This document shows positions 1 to 6,928 of a DNA stretch of 9,696 nt, in pieces. The stretch covers positions 1 to 9,696 of the forward strand of contig CAKTKF010000023.1 in NCBI GenBank assembly GCA_934569215.1, read 5' to 3'. Made by a program: the position numbers and the translations under genes. The notes beneath the pieces were generated by a model. It saw only the letters and a program-made list of their open reading frames with translations, was not told where the DNA came from and searched no databases. Origin of the DNA: an uncultured Oscillospiraceae bacterium (GTDB taxonomy: Bacteria; Bacillota; Clostridia; Oscillospirales; Oscillospiraceae). Within the stretch, counting starts at the first letter, position 1. Each line of letters begins with the position of its first letter.

Positions 1-854
1 GCGTACACCGTGGCAAAGGCTCTGCTGTCTCCTACCCCGTGGCGCAGAAGACTGTAGGCCGGGGTAATGGACGTTTCGATCTTGTAATCGAAGCGCTCCA
101 TCAGAAAGGCATACAGCTGGGAAAGCTTCTGGTGGTCTTCTCCGTCGCCGCTGACGTACAGCGATGCCGCGTCGAACACCGGCTTCACCTGGAACTGCAT
201 CTGCCGCAGAGCGTCCCGGCCCGTCTGATAGGTGAATGTCACCTCCACCACCCGGGAGCTCCCGGCGCCGTAGGCCGCCGCCATCACCTGGGGGGTCTCC
301 ATCACCGCCTCCGGGTGCTTCTCGGCGTGATCCCGCACCAGCTGGGTAACGTCCATGGTGACGTAATCGTCCACCAGCAGCACCACGCCGGCATCAAAAT
401 TGTTCAGCGCCTTGACGATCTCGTCCGCCGCCTCCCCGCTGCCGGAAACCTCCCGGATCGTCCGGATTTCCATGGCGCCGTGACGATAGGAAATGGATAC
501 GGCTACGGCGGGCAGGCCGCCGTTGGCGCCCACCTCATAGTCAATGCTTTCCACGGCATACGCGCCGACGGGGTAAACCTCCGTGGCATACTGCACCGCC
601 ACGGCCATGCCGCTTTCCACGGCATCCGCGGGATAGTCCGCCACGTTGATCACGCCGCTTTCGCTGCCGGACTGGATCATTTCCTTCAGCGCCTTCATCA
701 GATCCAGATAGTCGGAGGCAACGGCCACCTCCGAATGGGTATTCTGCCGCTGTTCCAAGTGGGGCGTCACGGAAGAATACCGGCCGTCCATCCAGCCGCA
801 GCCGGTGAGCAGCAGACTGAGCGCCAGCAGCAGCGGCAAAAGCTTATATCTCAT
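1..854 (-). CDS. Lipoprotein with transglutaminase-like C-terminal region (3' end outside window)
   Basis: This frame opens at ATG 852-854 and is still open at window position 1, so only the first 284 full codons are visible. AAGGAG at 861-866, 6 nt upstream, supports the start. Residues 1-19 form a lipoprotein signal: basic MRYK, a Leu-rich core and lipobox LLTGC, with Cys19 the predicted lipidated residue. The product should therefore be anchored on the outer face of the membrane. Residues 20-230 match nothing I recognise; they are mixed alpha/beta and soluble-looking. Residues 270-284 read LRHGVGDSRAFATVY, which resembles the transglutaminase-like core block (G-x-C-x-x-[YF]-A) but has Ser277 where the nucleophilic Cys normally lies. 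The later His and Asp of the triad would be outside the window. It follows the YitT-family gene after 25 nt with no terminator and is probably the last visible gene of the topoisomerase operon. The lipoprotein call is strong; the domain call is tentative. Confidence 0.72.
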   Translation of the reverse strand, partial: MRYKLLPLLLALSLLLTGCGWMDGRYSSVTPHLEQRQNTHSEVAVASDYLDLMKALKEMIQSGSESGVINVADYPADAVESGMAVAVQYATEVYPVGAYAVESIDYEVGANGGLPAVAVSISYRHGAMEIRTIREVSGSGEAADEIVKALNNFDAGVVLLVDDYVTMDVTQLVRDHAEKHPEAVMETPQVMAAAYGAGSSRVVEVTFTYQTGRDALRQMQFQVKPVFDAASLYVSGDGEDHQKLSQLYAFLMERFDYKIETSITPAYSLLRHGVGDSRAFATVY

Positions 855-879
855 GCGGTTCTCCTTCCTTGCAATTTCC

Positions 880-1743
880 CTACAGTGACTGTTTTGAGTA
901 CCGGGAGAAGCCGTCTCCCAGCACCTGGTGCGCCTCCTGCACGATAACAAAGGCGTTGGGGTCGATGTCCATGACCAGCTCCTTCAGCTCCGTGACCTGC
1001 TGCTTTTTCACAGCGGTCAGCACCACCTTGGTCGGTTCATGGCTGTAGGAGCCTTCCCCGTTTAAGAAGGTCGCCCCCCTGTCCAGCTTGGTGCAGATGG
1101 CCTCCGCCACCGCGTCGTACTCCTTGGTAATGATCAGCGCCACCTTGGAATAGTCGAACCGGTACACCACGGCGTCCATCACCTTGCCAGTCACAAACAC
1201 CGCCACGCCGGTATACAGCGCCTTGGTGATGTCCTGAAACACGATGCCCGTCAGGACGGCCACCCCGGCGTCAAAGCACATGGAGATCTGTCCGATGGGG
1301 ACATCCTGGTATTTGAGCTTCAGCAGCCGCACCACGATATCCGAGCCGCCGGTGGAGGTGCCGCAGATGAACACCATGCCCAGCCCCAGCCCGCAGATCA
1401 TGCCGCCGTAAAGGGCGCAGAGTAGCGAATCCATGGGCGGCATCGTGACCTTGGCAAAAACGTCGATCAGGATCGAGCTGAGAACCATTCCCAGCAGGCT
1501 GCCGCAGAAGAACCGTCTGCCGATCTTCACACCGCCTAAGACGAACAGGGGCAAGTTAATGATAATCGTCAGCGCGCCCACGCTGCCGTAGCCCAGCAGC
1601 TCCACTGCCACCAGCGCAAGACCGGAAATACCGCCGGGGCTGATCTCATTGGGCTGTAGGAACAGGGAAAATCCCAGCGCGAAAATCGCGCTCCCCACGA
1701 CCGTCGCCAGGATCCAGCGGTAATCTTCCCAAATCTTGCGCAT
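880..1743 (-). CDS. YitT family membrane protein (DUF161 + DUF2179)
   Basis: This is a complete 287-residue protein, a normal length for the YitT family. About six hydrophobic segments are visible at roughly residues 9-29, 38-52, 55-71, 79-97, 107-128 and 151-190 (the last probably two helices). The family-typical PGG..G segment (36-41) and GTSTGGSDIV (128-137) are present. After the membrane part, residues 200-276 form the cytoplasmic DUF2179 domain, marked by DRGATFLNGEGSYS (221-234). The family is widespread in Firmicutes and usually annotated as an uncharacterised membrane protein or putative transporter; no substrate can be read from the sequence. AAGAGG at 1750-1755 lies 6 nt before ATG 1741-1743. 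It starts 41 nt after the topoisomerase A subunit stop, with no hairpin between, so it is probably co-transcribed with parE-parC. The TAG stop is at 880-882, 25 nt before the lipoprotein gene. Confidence 0.93.
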   Translation of the reverse strand: MRKIWEDYRWILATVVGSAIFALGFSLFLQPNEISPGGISGLALVAVELLGYGSVGALTIIINLPLFVLGGVKIGRRFFCGSLLGMVLSSILIDVFAKVTMPPMDSLLCALYGGMICGLGLGMVFICGTSTGGSDIVVRLLKLKYQDVPIGQISMCFDAGVAVLTGIVFQDITKALYTGVAVFVTGKVMDAVVYRFDYSKVALIITKEYDAVAEAICTKLDRGATFLNGEGSYSHEPTKVVLTAVKKQQVTELKELVMDIDPNAFVIVQEAHQVLGDGFSRYSKQSL

Positions 1744-1784
1744 AAACGTCCTCTTCTTTCCGATTTACTCTTTTTTACGAATTT

Positions 1785-4025
1785 TTACACCTCAAAGGTC
1801 TGCTGTTTCTCTGCCGAGTCCTCTTCTTTCAGCAGCGCCCCGGCGGAGGGGATGGTCTTGGTGCGGTAGCGGCTTTCGTTGACAATGCCGCTCTGACTCA
1901 GCAGCACCGCGCCCCGCAGCGCCGCCTTCTTTTTCAGTGTCATCACCGCCACGCCCTGGGTATTCCGCGTGGTCTTGGGCAGAAGCTGCGCCGTGGAGAA
2001 GATTGCCGCCCGGCCGTCGGTGGAGTACACCGCCATCTGCTCGTCCGTATCCAGCGCCACCACTTTAATGAGCGGACTTCTGTCGCTGTAGGCGCCGGTG
2101 AGTTTCTTCCGGTTGGTCTTGGTCTCATAGGCGGACAGGGGAACCTTCGCCGCCTTGCCGTTTTCAAAGAAGAACAGAATAAAGCCCTTGTAGTCCCCGC
2201 AGAACACCAGCGCCACCAGATTCTCTCCCGCCTCGAAGCCCAGCTTCTGGGGCAGGTAATCGCCCAGCTGGGACGCCTTGCCGTCGTCGAAGTCGGAAAG
2301 GCGGGACTTGTAGCACTGATACCGGTCGGTAAACACCAGAAATTCCGCCCTGTTGGTGGTCTCCTGGGAGAAGGACAGGCTGTCGCCCTCCTTGAATTTC
2401 TGCTCGCCGCTCATCCGCAGGGACTGGGCGGTCATCTTTTTCAGATACCCTTCCTTGGAGACGAACACCGTGACCCCGTAATCCGGCACGTCGTCCTCTT
2501 CCTCGGGGGCGGCCTCCTGGGCGTCATAGAGAATCTCCGTCCGCCGGGGCTGACCGAACTTGTCGGCCACCGCCTGCAGCTCCTTGATGATGACGTTTTT
2601 CAGCTTCCGGGGGCTTCCCAGCGTGTCTCTCAGATCGGCGATCTCCCCTTCCAGATCGTCGATGGCGCGGGTCTGCTTGAGGATGTATTCCTTGTTGATG
2701 TTGCGCAGCTTGATCTCTGCCACGTAATTCGCCTGAATCTCGTCAATGCCGAAGCCGATCATCAGGTTGGGTACGACCTCGCTTTCCAGCTCCGTCTCCC
2801 GGATGATGGAAATGGCCTTGTCGATGTCCAGCAGGATCCGTTCCAGACCTTTCAGCAGGTGCAGACGGTCTTCCTTCTTCTGAATCTGGAAGAAGATGCG
2901 CCGCTTGACGCAGTCCGTGCGCCAGGCCGTCCACTCGTCCAGAATCTCCCCCACGCCCATCACCCGGGGCATTCCCGCGATGAGGATGTTGAAATTGCAG
3001 GGGAAGCTGTCCTGCAAAGGCGTCAGGCGGAACAGCTTCTGCATCAGCTTCTCCGGGTCAACGCCCCGCTTCAGGTCGATGGTCAGCTTCAGGCCGCCCA
3101 AGTCCGTCTCGTCCCGCATGTCGGAAATCTCTTTGATTTTCCCCGCCTTGATCAGCTCCGCTACTTTGTCCATGATGACTTCCGTGGCGGTGGTGTAGGG
3201 GATTTCCGTGATTTCGATCAGGTTGCCGTCCTTGACGTAGCGCCATTTTGCCCGAAGCTTGAAGCTGCCCCGGCCCGTGGAATAGATTTCCCGTGTGGCG
3301 GCCTCGTCAAACAGCAGCTCGCCGCCGGTGGAAAAATCCGGGCCGGGCAGGGTCTCCAGAATGTCGTGGTCGGGATTTTTCATCAGGGCGATAGCAGTGT
3401 CGCACACCTCCCGCAGATTAAACGAGCAGATGTTGGACGCCATACCCACGGCGATGCCCTGGTTGGCAGAAACCAGCACGTTGGGGAATGTGGTGGGCAG
3501 CAGCGCCGGCTCCTTCATGGTGGCGTCGTAGTTGTCCACCATGTCCACGGTGTCGCTGTCGATGTCCTTGAACACTTCGGCGCAGATGGAATCCAGCTTG
3601 GCCTCGGTGTACCGGGCGGCGGCGTAGGCCATGTCCCGGGAGTATACCTTACCGAAGTTACCCTTGGAATCCACGAAGGGATGCAGCAGCGTCTCGTTGC
3701 CCTTGGCAAGACGCACCATGGTCTCATAGATGGCGGCGTCGCCGTGGGGATTCAGGCGCATGGTCTGGCCGACGATGTTGGCGGATTTCGTCCGTCCGCC
3801 GGTGAGCAGACCCATCTTGTACATGGTGTACAATAGCTTGCGGTGAGACGGCTTGAAGCCGTCGATCTCGGGAATTGCCCGGGAAACGATCACCGACATG
3901 GCATAGGGCATGTAGTTTAATTCCAGCGTCTCGGAAATGGCCTGCTCCGTGGTGGAGCCGTGCAGACCCATAATGCCGTCGGTATTTACTTTCTTTTTTT
4001 CAGGTTCTTGCTTTTTCCGTGCCAT
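1785..4025 (-). CDS. parC: Type II DNA topoisomerase subunit A, ParC/GyrA-like, divergent clostridial type
   Basis: This is a complete 746-residue DNA-cleaving subunit of a bacterial type II topoisomerase, expected to form an A2B2 enzyme with the B subunit encoded 51 nt upstream. Residues 30-500 are the breakage-reunion domain. The catalytic dyad is Arg138-Tyr139 in AARYTEAKL; Tyr139 would form the 5'-phosphotyrosyl link to DNA. LLPTTFPN followed by GIAVGMASNI (175-199) is the conserved tower-side block. Residues 380-495 are helical and likely the coiled-coil exit gate. An acidic linker (502-515) leads to a beta-rich C-terminal domain. I find no QRRGGKG GyrA box, which argues for topoisomerase IV-like decatenation rather than negative supercoiling. 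Unusual residues are Asn92 (GyrA His78), Ala97 (GyrA Ser83), Glu101 (Asp87), and one residue missing before DGFKP compared with VRDGLKP. ATG 4023-4025 has AAAGGAG at 4032-4038. The family is certain; ParC versus a second GyrA is inferred. Confidence 0.93.
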   Translation of the reverse strand: MARKKQEPEKKKVNTDGIMGLHGSTTEQAISETLELNYMPYAMSVIVSRAIPEIDGFKPSHRKLLYTMYKMGLLTGGRTKSANIVGQTMRLNPHGDAAIYETMVRLAKGNETLLHPFVDSKGNFGKVYSRDMAYAAARYTEAKLDSICAEVFKDIDSDTVDMVDNYDATMKEPALLPTTFPNVLVSANQGIAVGMASNICSFNLREVCDTAIALMKNPDHDILETLPGPDFSTGGELLFDEAATREIYSTGRGSFKLRAKWRYVKDGNLIEITEIPYTTATEVIMDKVAELIKAGKIKEISDMRDETDLGGLKLTIDLKRGVDPEKLMQKLFRLTPLQDSFPCNFNILIAGMPRVMGVGEILDEWTAWRTDCVKRRIFFQIQKKEDRLHLLKGLERILLDIDKAISIIRETELESEVVPNLMIGFGIDEIQANYVAEIKLRNINKEYILKQTRAIDDLEGEIADLRDTLGSPRKLKNVIIKELQAVADKFGQPRRTEILYDAQEAAPEEEDDVPDYGVTVFVSKEGYLKKMTAQSLRMSGEQKFKEGDSLSFSQETTNRAEFLVFTDRYQCYKSRLSDFDDGKASQLGDYLPQKLGFEAGENLVALVFCGDYKGFILFFFENGKAAKVPLSAYETKTNRKKLTGAYSDRSPLIKVVALDTDEQMAVYSTDGRAAIFSTAQLLPKTTRNTQGVAVMTLKKKAALRGAVLLSQSGIVNESRYRTKTIPSAGALLKEEDSAEKQQTFEV

Positions 4026-4076
4026 GGTTGGCTCCTTTACAAGAAAATCAATTGTGAATTTGCTGTCCGGCAGATA

Positions 4077-6053
4077 TTACGAAATATCCGCCAGTTCCAG
4101 ATACTTGGCGCCGTTTTCCGCGATGAAGTTCTTCCGTTCCTGCAAGCCGTCGCCCAGGAGGAAGTCAAAGTAATGCGCCGTGCGCTCCGCGTCCTCCGGC
4201 ATGACCTTGATGAGACGGCGGGTCTCCGGGTTCATGGTGGTCATCCACATCATCTCCGGGTCGTTTTCGCCGAGACCCTTGGAGCGCTGAATGGTGATCT
4301 TTTTGCCCTCTAATTCCTTGAGAATCTTCGTCTTCTCCTGCTCGTTGTAGGCAAACCAGGTTTTGTCCTTGCAGGTGATCTCAAACAGCGGAGACTCCGC
4401 GATATACACGTACCCGTCCCGGATCAGGGTCGGACACAGGCGGTAGAGCATGGTCAGAATCAACGTCCGGATCTGGAAGCCGTCCACGTCCGCATCCGTA
4501 CAGATGACCACCTTGCTCCAGCGCAGCTGAGAAAGGTCAAAGGACGACAGCTCCTTAGCTTTCTTGCCCTGCACCTCCACGCCGCAGCCCAAAACCTTCA
4601 TCAGGTCGGTGATGATGGGCGAGGCGAAAATCTTGCCGTAATCCGCCTTCAGGCAGTTGAGGATTTTGCCCCGAACCGGCATAATGCCCTGAAATTCCGC
4701 GTCCCGGCTGAGCTTGACGCTGCCCAGAGCGGAATCGCCCTCCACGATATACAGTTCCCGCACCGAAGCGTCCCGGCTGCGGCAGTCCACGAATTTCTGC
4801 ACCCGGTTGGCAATGTCGATGGAGCCGGAAAGCTTCTTTTTTACGCTGGATTTGGTCTTTTCGGCGGATTCCCGGGCGCGCTTGTTCACCAGAATCTGCT
4901 CCGACGCCTTGTCGGCCTCCTGCTTGTTCTCGATGAACCAGACCTGTAACTGCTCCTTGAAGAAGGCGGTCATGGCGTCCTGGGTGAATTTGCTGTTGAC
5001 GCTCTTTTTCGTCTGGTTTTCAAAGCAGCCGATGGTAGAGAAGCAGTTGGTCACCAGCACCAGAGAGTCCTGAATGTCCTGGAAAATGATCTTATTCTCG
5101 TTTTTGGTGTACTTGTTATTGTCCCGGAGGTACTTGTCGAAGGCCGCCGTGAAGCCGGAACGAACCGCCTTGTCCGGGCTTCCGCCGTATTCCAGCCAGG
5201 AGGAGTTGTGGTAATACTCGATGTGGCTGATCTGTTTGGAGAAGCAGAAGGAGGCCGTGATCTTCAGCTTCATTTCCGGACGGTTTTCCGCGTCACGACC
5301 CCGGCGCTCGGCTTCCCAGTAGACGGGCATGGTGAAGGCGTTGTCCCCCACCAGCTCCTCGATATACTGGCGGATGCCGTCGGCATAACAAAATTCCTCG
5401 GTCTCGAATTTGCCGCCCACCTGGTTGCGGAAGCGGAAGGTGATGCCCTTGTTCACCACCGCCTGACGGCGCAGCACATCCCGGTAATATTCCACAGGGA
5501 TGTTGATGTCGGTGAACACCAGCTTGTCCGGCTTCCAGTGGAAGCACGAGCCGGTCTTTTTCCGGTCGGCGGGTTCCTTTTTCAGGCCGCCCTTGTTTCT
5601 GCCCTTTTCAAAGTGCAGATCGTACCGGTAGCCATCCCGGCGGATGGTGGCGTCAAAAAATTCCGAAGCATACTGGGTGGCGCAGGAGCCGAGGCCGTTT
5701 AAGCCCAGAGAATACTCATAGTTTTCCCCGTTTTCCCCATATTTGCCGCCGGCGTACATTTCGCAGAACACCAGCTCCCAGTTGTAGCGCTTTTCCTTTT
5801 CGTTGTAGTCCACGGGGCAGCCCCGGCCGAAATCCTCCACTTCCACGCTCAGGTCTTCGTAGCGGGTGACGATGATGGTATCGCCGTAGCCTTCCCGCGC
5901 CTCGTCAATGGCGTTGGAGAGAATCTCAAACACCGCGTGTTTGCAGCCCTCCAGGTCGTCCGAGCCGAAGATGACAGCCGGGCGCTTGCGCACCCGATCC
6001 TCGCCCTTGAGCATGGAGATACTGGAATTTCCGTATTGTTCCTGTTTTTTCAT
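4077..6053 (-). CDS. parE: Type II DNA topoisomerase subunit B, ParE/GyrB-like, divergent clostridial type
   Basis: This is a complete 658-residue ATPase/TOPRIM subunit. The GHKL ATPase comes first: catalytic Glu43 and Asn47 in FEILSNAIDEA, Asp74 and the glycines of EDFGRG (73-78), and lid glycines GLNGLG (117-122). A transducer region with QTK (347-349) contacts the ATP gamma-phosphate. The TOPRIM domain has Glu438 in EGDSA and Asp520/522/524 in TDADVDG as metal ligands, then the conserved QRSKGLGE (589-596). Length fits Gram-positive GyrB/ParE without the long proteobacterial insert. Divergent positions are Ser46, Phe75, Cys79 and EGDSALG instead of EGDSAGG. The longest frame begins at a TTG at 6191, but that extension crosses a terminator and a consensus promoter. 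The real start is therefore ATG 6051-6053, about 34 nt from the predicted transcription start, with a weak CAGG-type RBS at 6062-6064. It is followed by the A subunit after 51 nt. ParE versus GyrB is assigned through the partner's missing GyrA box. Confidence 0.93.
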   Translation of the reverse strand: MKKQEQYGNSSISMLKGEDRVRKRPAVIFGSDDLEGCKHAVFEILSNAIDEAREGYGDTIIVTRYEDLSVEVEDFGRGCPVDYNEKEKRYNWELVFCEMYAGGKYGENGENYEYSLGLNGLGSCATQYASEFFDATIRRDGYRYDLHFEKGRNKGGLKKEPADRKKTGSCFHWKPDKLVFTDINIPVEYYRDVLRRQAVVNKGITFRFRNQVGGKFETEEFCYADGIRQYIEELVGDNAFTMPVYWEAERRGRDAENRPEMKLKITASFCFSKQISHIEYYHNSSWLEYGGSPDKAVRSGFTAAFDKYLRDNNKYTKNENKIIFQDIQDSLVLVTNCFSTIGCFENQTKKSVNSKFTQDAMTAFFKEQLQVWFIENKQEADKASEQILVNKRARESAEKTKSSVKKKLSGSIDIANRVQKFVDCRSRDASVRELYIVEGDSALGSVKLSRDAEFQGIMPVRGKILNCLKADYGKIFASPIITDLMKVLGCGVEVQGKKAKELSSFDLSQLRWSKVVICTDADVDGFQIRTLILTMLYRLCPTLIRDGYVYIAESPLFEITCKDKTWFAYNEQEKTKILKELEGKKITIQRSKGLGENDPEMMWMTTMNPETRRLIKVMPEDAERTAHYFDFLLGDGLQERKNFIAENGAKYLELADIS

Positions 6054-6093
6054 GTTGCATACCTGCCTGCATAATCCATAATCGTTCGATTTT

Positions 6094-6122
6094 ATTATAT
6101 GCAAAAATCGGTCAAAAGTCAA
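6094..6122 (-). promoter_or_regulatory. Sigma-A type promoter of the topoisomerase operon
   Basis: On the minus strand, -35 TTGACT (6117-6122, 5 of 6 matches to consensus) and -10 TATAAT (6094-6099, perfect) are separated by exactly 17 bp. Transcription should begin near 6087, about 34 nt before the parE ATG at 6053. This is the best promoter in the window. No clear operator repeat is seen around it. Confidence 0.85.
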
Positions 6123-6141
6123 GAAACGCCCCTCGGGGTGG

Positions 6142-6177
6142 AAAAAGCGCCCTGTACTAAGCGTACAAGGCGTTTTT
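6142..6177 (-). terminator. Intrinsic terminator after the histidine phosphatase gene
   Basis: Plus-strand arms CGCC-C-TGTAC (6148-6157) and GTACA-A-GGCG (6163-6172) pair around a 5-nt loop, with one C/A mismatch and a single-base bulge. A-run (6142-6146) and T-run (6173-6177) flank the stem. In the minus-strand transcript the stem is followed by CUUUUU, as expected for a rho-independent terminator, 10 nt after the phosphatase stop at 6188-6190. The flanking A/T symmetry means it could also work on plus-strand transcripts. Confidence 0.8.
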
Positions 6178-6187
6178 AGTCTATGCG

Positions 6188-6916
6188 TCAATCATGGCGC
6201 TGCTCCCAGTTTTCGTAGGTTTCGCAGAACCGGCCGGAGAAGGACGGCGCCCGTCCCGCCGCGTACAGGTGGGAGGTGTCCCCGAAGGCGGTCATGCGGA
6301 ACGACGCGATGCCCTCCCGGCGCTCCTCCGTGTTCAGGATGGTGACGGAGGTGGGCAGAGAACAGACGCCATGCCACAGCACCATGGGGGAAATTCCCAG
6401 CAGATGGCTCAGCAGGACACAAGTGACGCCAAAGTGGCAGAACAGGACGACGGTATCCTCGCTGGACTGCTCCGCCCGGTAGTATTCCCCCTCCCGGCGG
6501 TAGCCGTGGCGGGCAAGTAGCGCGTCCAGTCCATCCCAGACCCATTGGGCTTCCTCCCGCACCCCGGCGGCGGTGAAGCGGTCGTTTTCCCACCAGTGCT
6601 CCCGGTCGTAAAACCGCTTATCCTCTGTCCAGTCCTGAGGCAGCCAGTCCCAGGCAATGCCGGGCTTGTCCTTCCCCGGACGGAGAACCTGGGGGGAGAA
6701 CTCCCGCAGCCAGGGAAGGATTTCCGCCTGCCGTCCCAGCTTTTCCAGCGTGGCCTTGGCAGTATCCTGTGCCCGTCCCATGGGAGAACAGTAAAACGCC
6801 TTTACGTCCAATTTGCACAGGCGCTGAGACAGCAGCTCCGCCTCTATCCAGCCGGTTTCGGTCAGGGAGTCGATGGCATAGTCCGGGTCGCCGTGGCGCA
6901 CGATTAACAGCTTCAT
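6188..6916 (-). CDS. Histidine phosphatase family protein (phosphoglycerate mutase-like)
   Basis: This is a complete 242-residue protein of histidine phosphatase branch 1. The N-terminal RHG (Arg7-His8-Gly9) supplies the phospho-accepting His8. YCSPMGRAQDTA (42-53) contains the second conserved Arg48. Glu72 in WLREF is the likely proton donor, and His161 in FCHFGVTCVL is the second catalytic His. All four pocket residues are therefore present and the enzyme should be active. The Trp-rich stretch at 89-110 and a tail of about 45 residues are unlike classical GpmA, so I read it as a small-molecule phosphatase of unknown substrate rather than glycolytic mutase. No signal peptide is visible, so it is cytoplasmic. 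AAAGGAG (6924-6930) overlaps the TAA stop of the upstream aldo/keto reductase and lies 7 nt before ATG 6914-6916. This predicts translational coupling and a shared mRNA. Confidence 0.9.
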   Translation of the reverse strand: MKLLIVRHGDPDYAIDSLTETGWIEAELLSQRLCKLDVKAFYCSPMGRAQDTAKATLEKLGRQAEILPWLREFSPQVLRPGKDKPGIAWDWLPQDWTEDKRFYDREHWWENDRFTAAGVREEAQWVWDGLDALLARHGYRREGEYYRAEQSSEDTVVLFCHFGVTCVLLSHLLGISPMVLWHGVCSLPTSVTILNTEERREGIASFRMTAFGDTSHLYAAGRAPSFSGRFCETYENWEQRHD

Positions 6917-6928
6917 GGATTTTCTCCT

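Noticed and set aside
39..947. 302-codon plus-strand open frame
   Set aside because: It is antisense to the lipoprotein gene and the yitT 3' end. Its His/Arg/Gly-rich composition has no domain, and it is a codon-bias shadow.
1744..1784. A/T-rich gap between the topoisomerase A gene and yitT as a promoter or terminator
   Set aside because: No hairpin and no spaced -35/-10 pair can be found. It fits an intra-operon gap with an RBS.
2859..3836. 325-codon plus-strand open frame
   Set aside because: It lies entirely opposite the catalytic core of the topoisomerase A gene, has no family motif, and shows low-complexity His/Gly/Val composition typical of mirrored GC-rich coding DNA.
6128..6140. Short GC inverted repeat (CCCC-TC-GGGG) as a second terminator or operator
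   Set aside because: The stem is only 3-4 bp with a tiny loop and no proper U-run. The stronger hairpin next to it explains termination.
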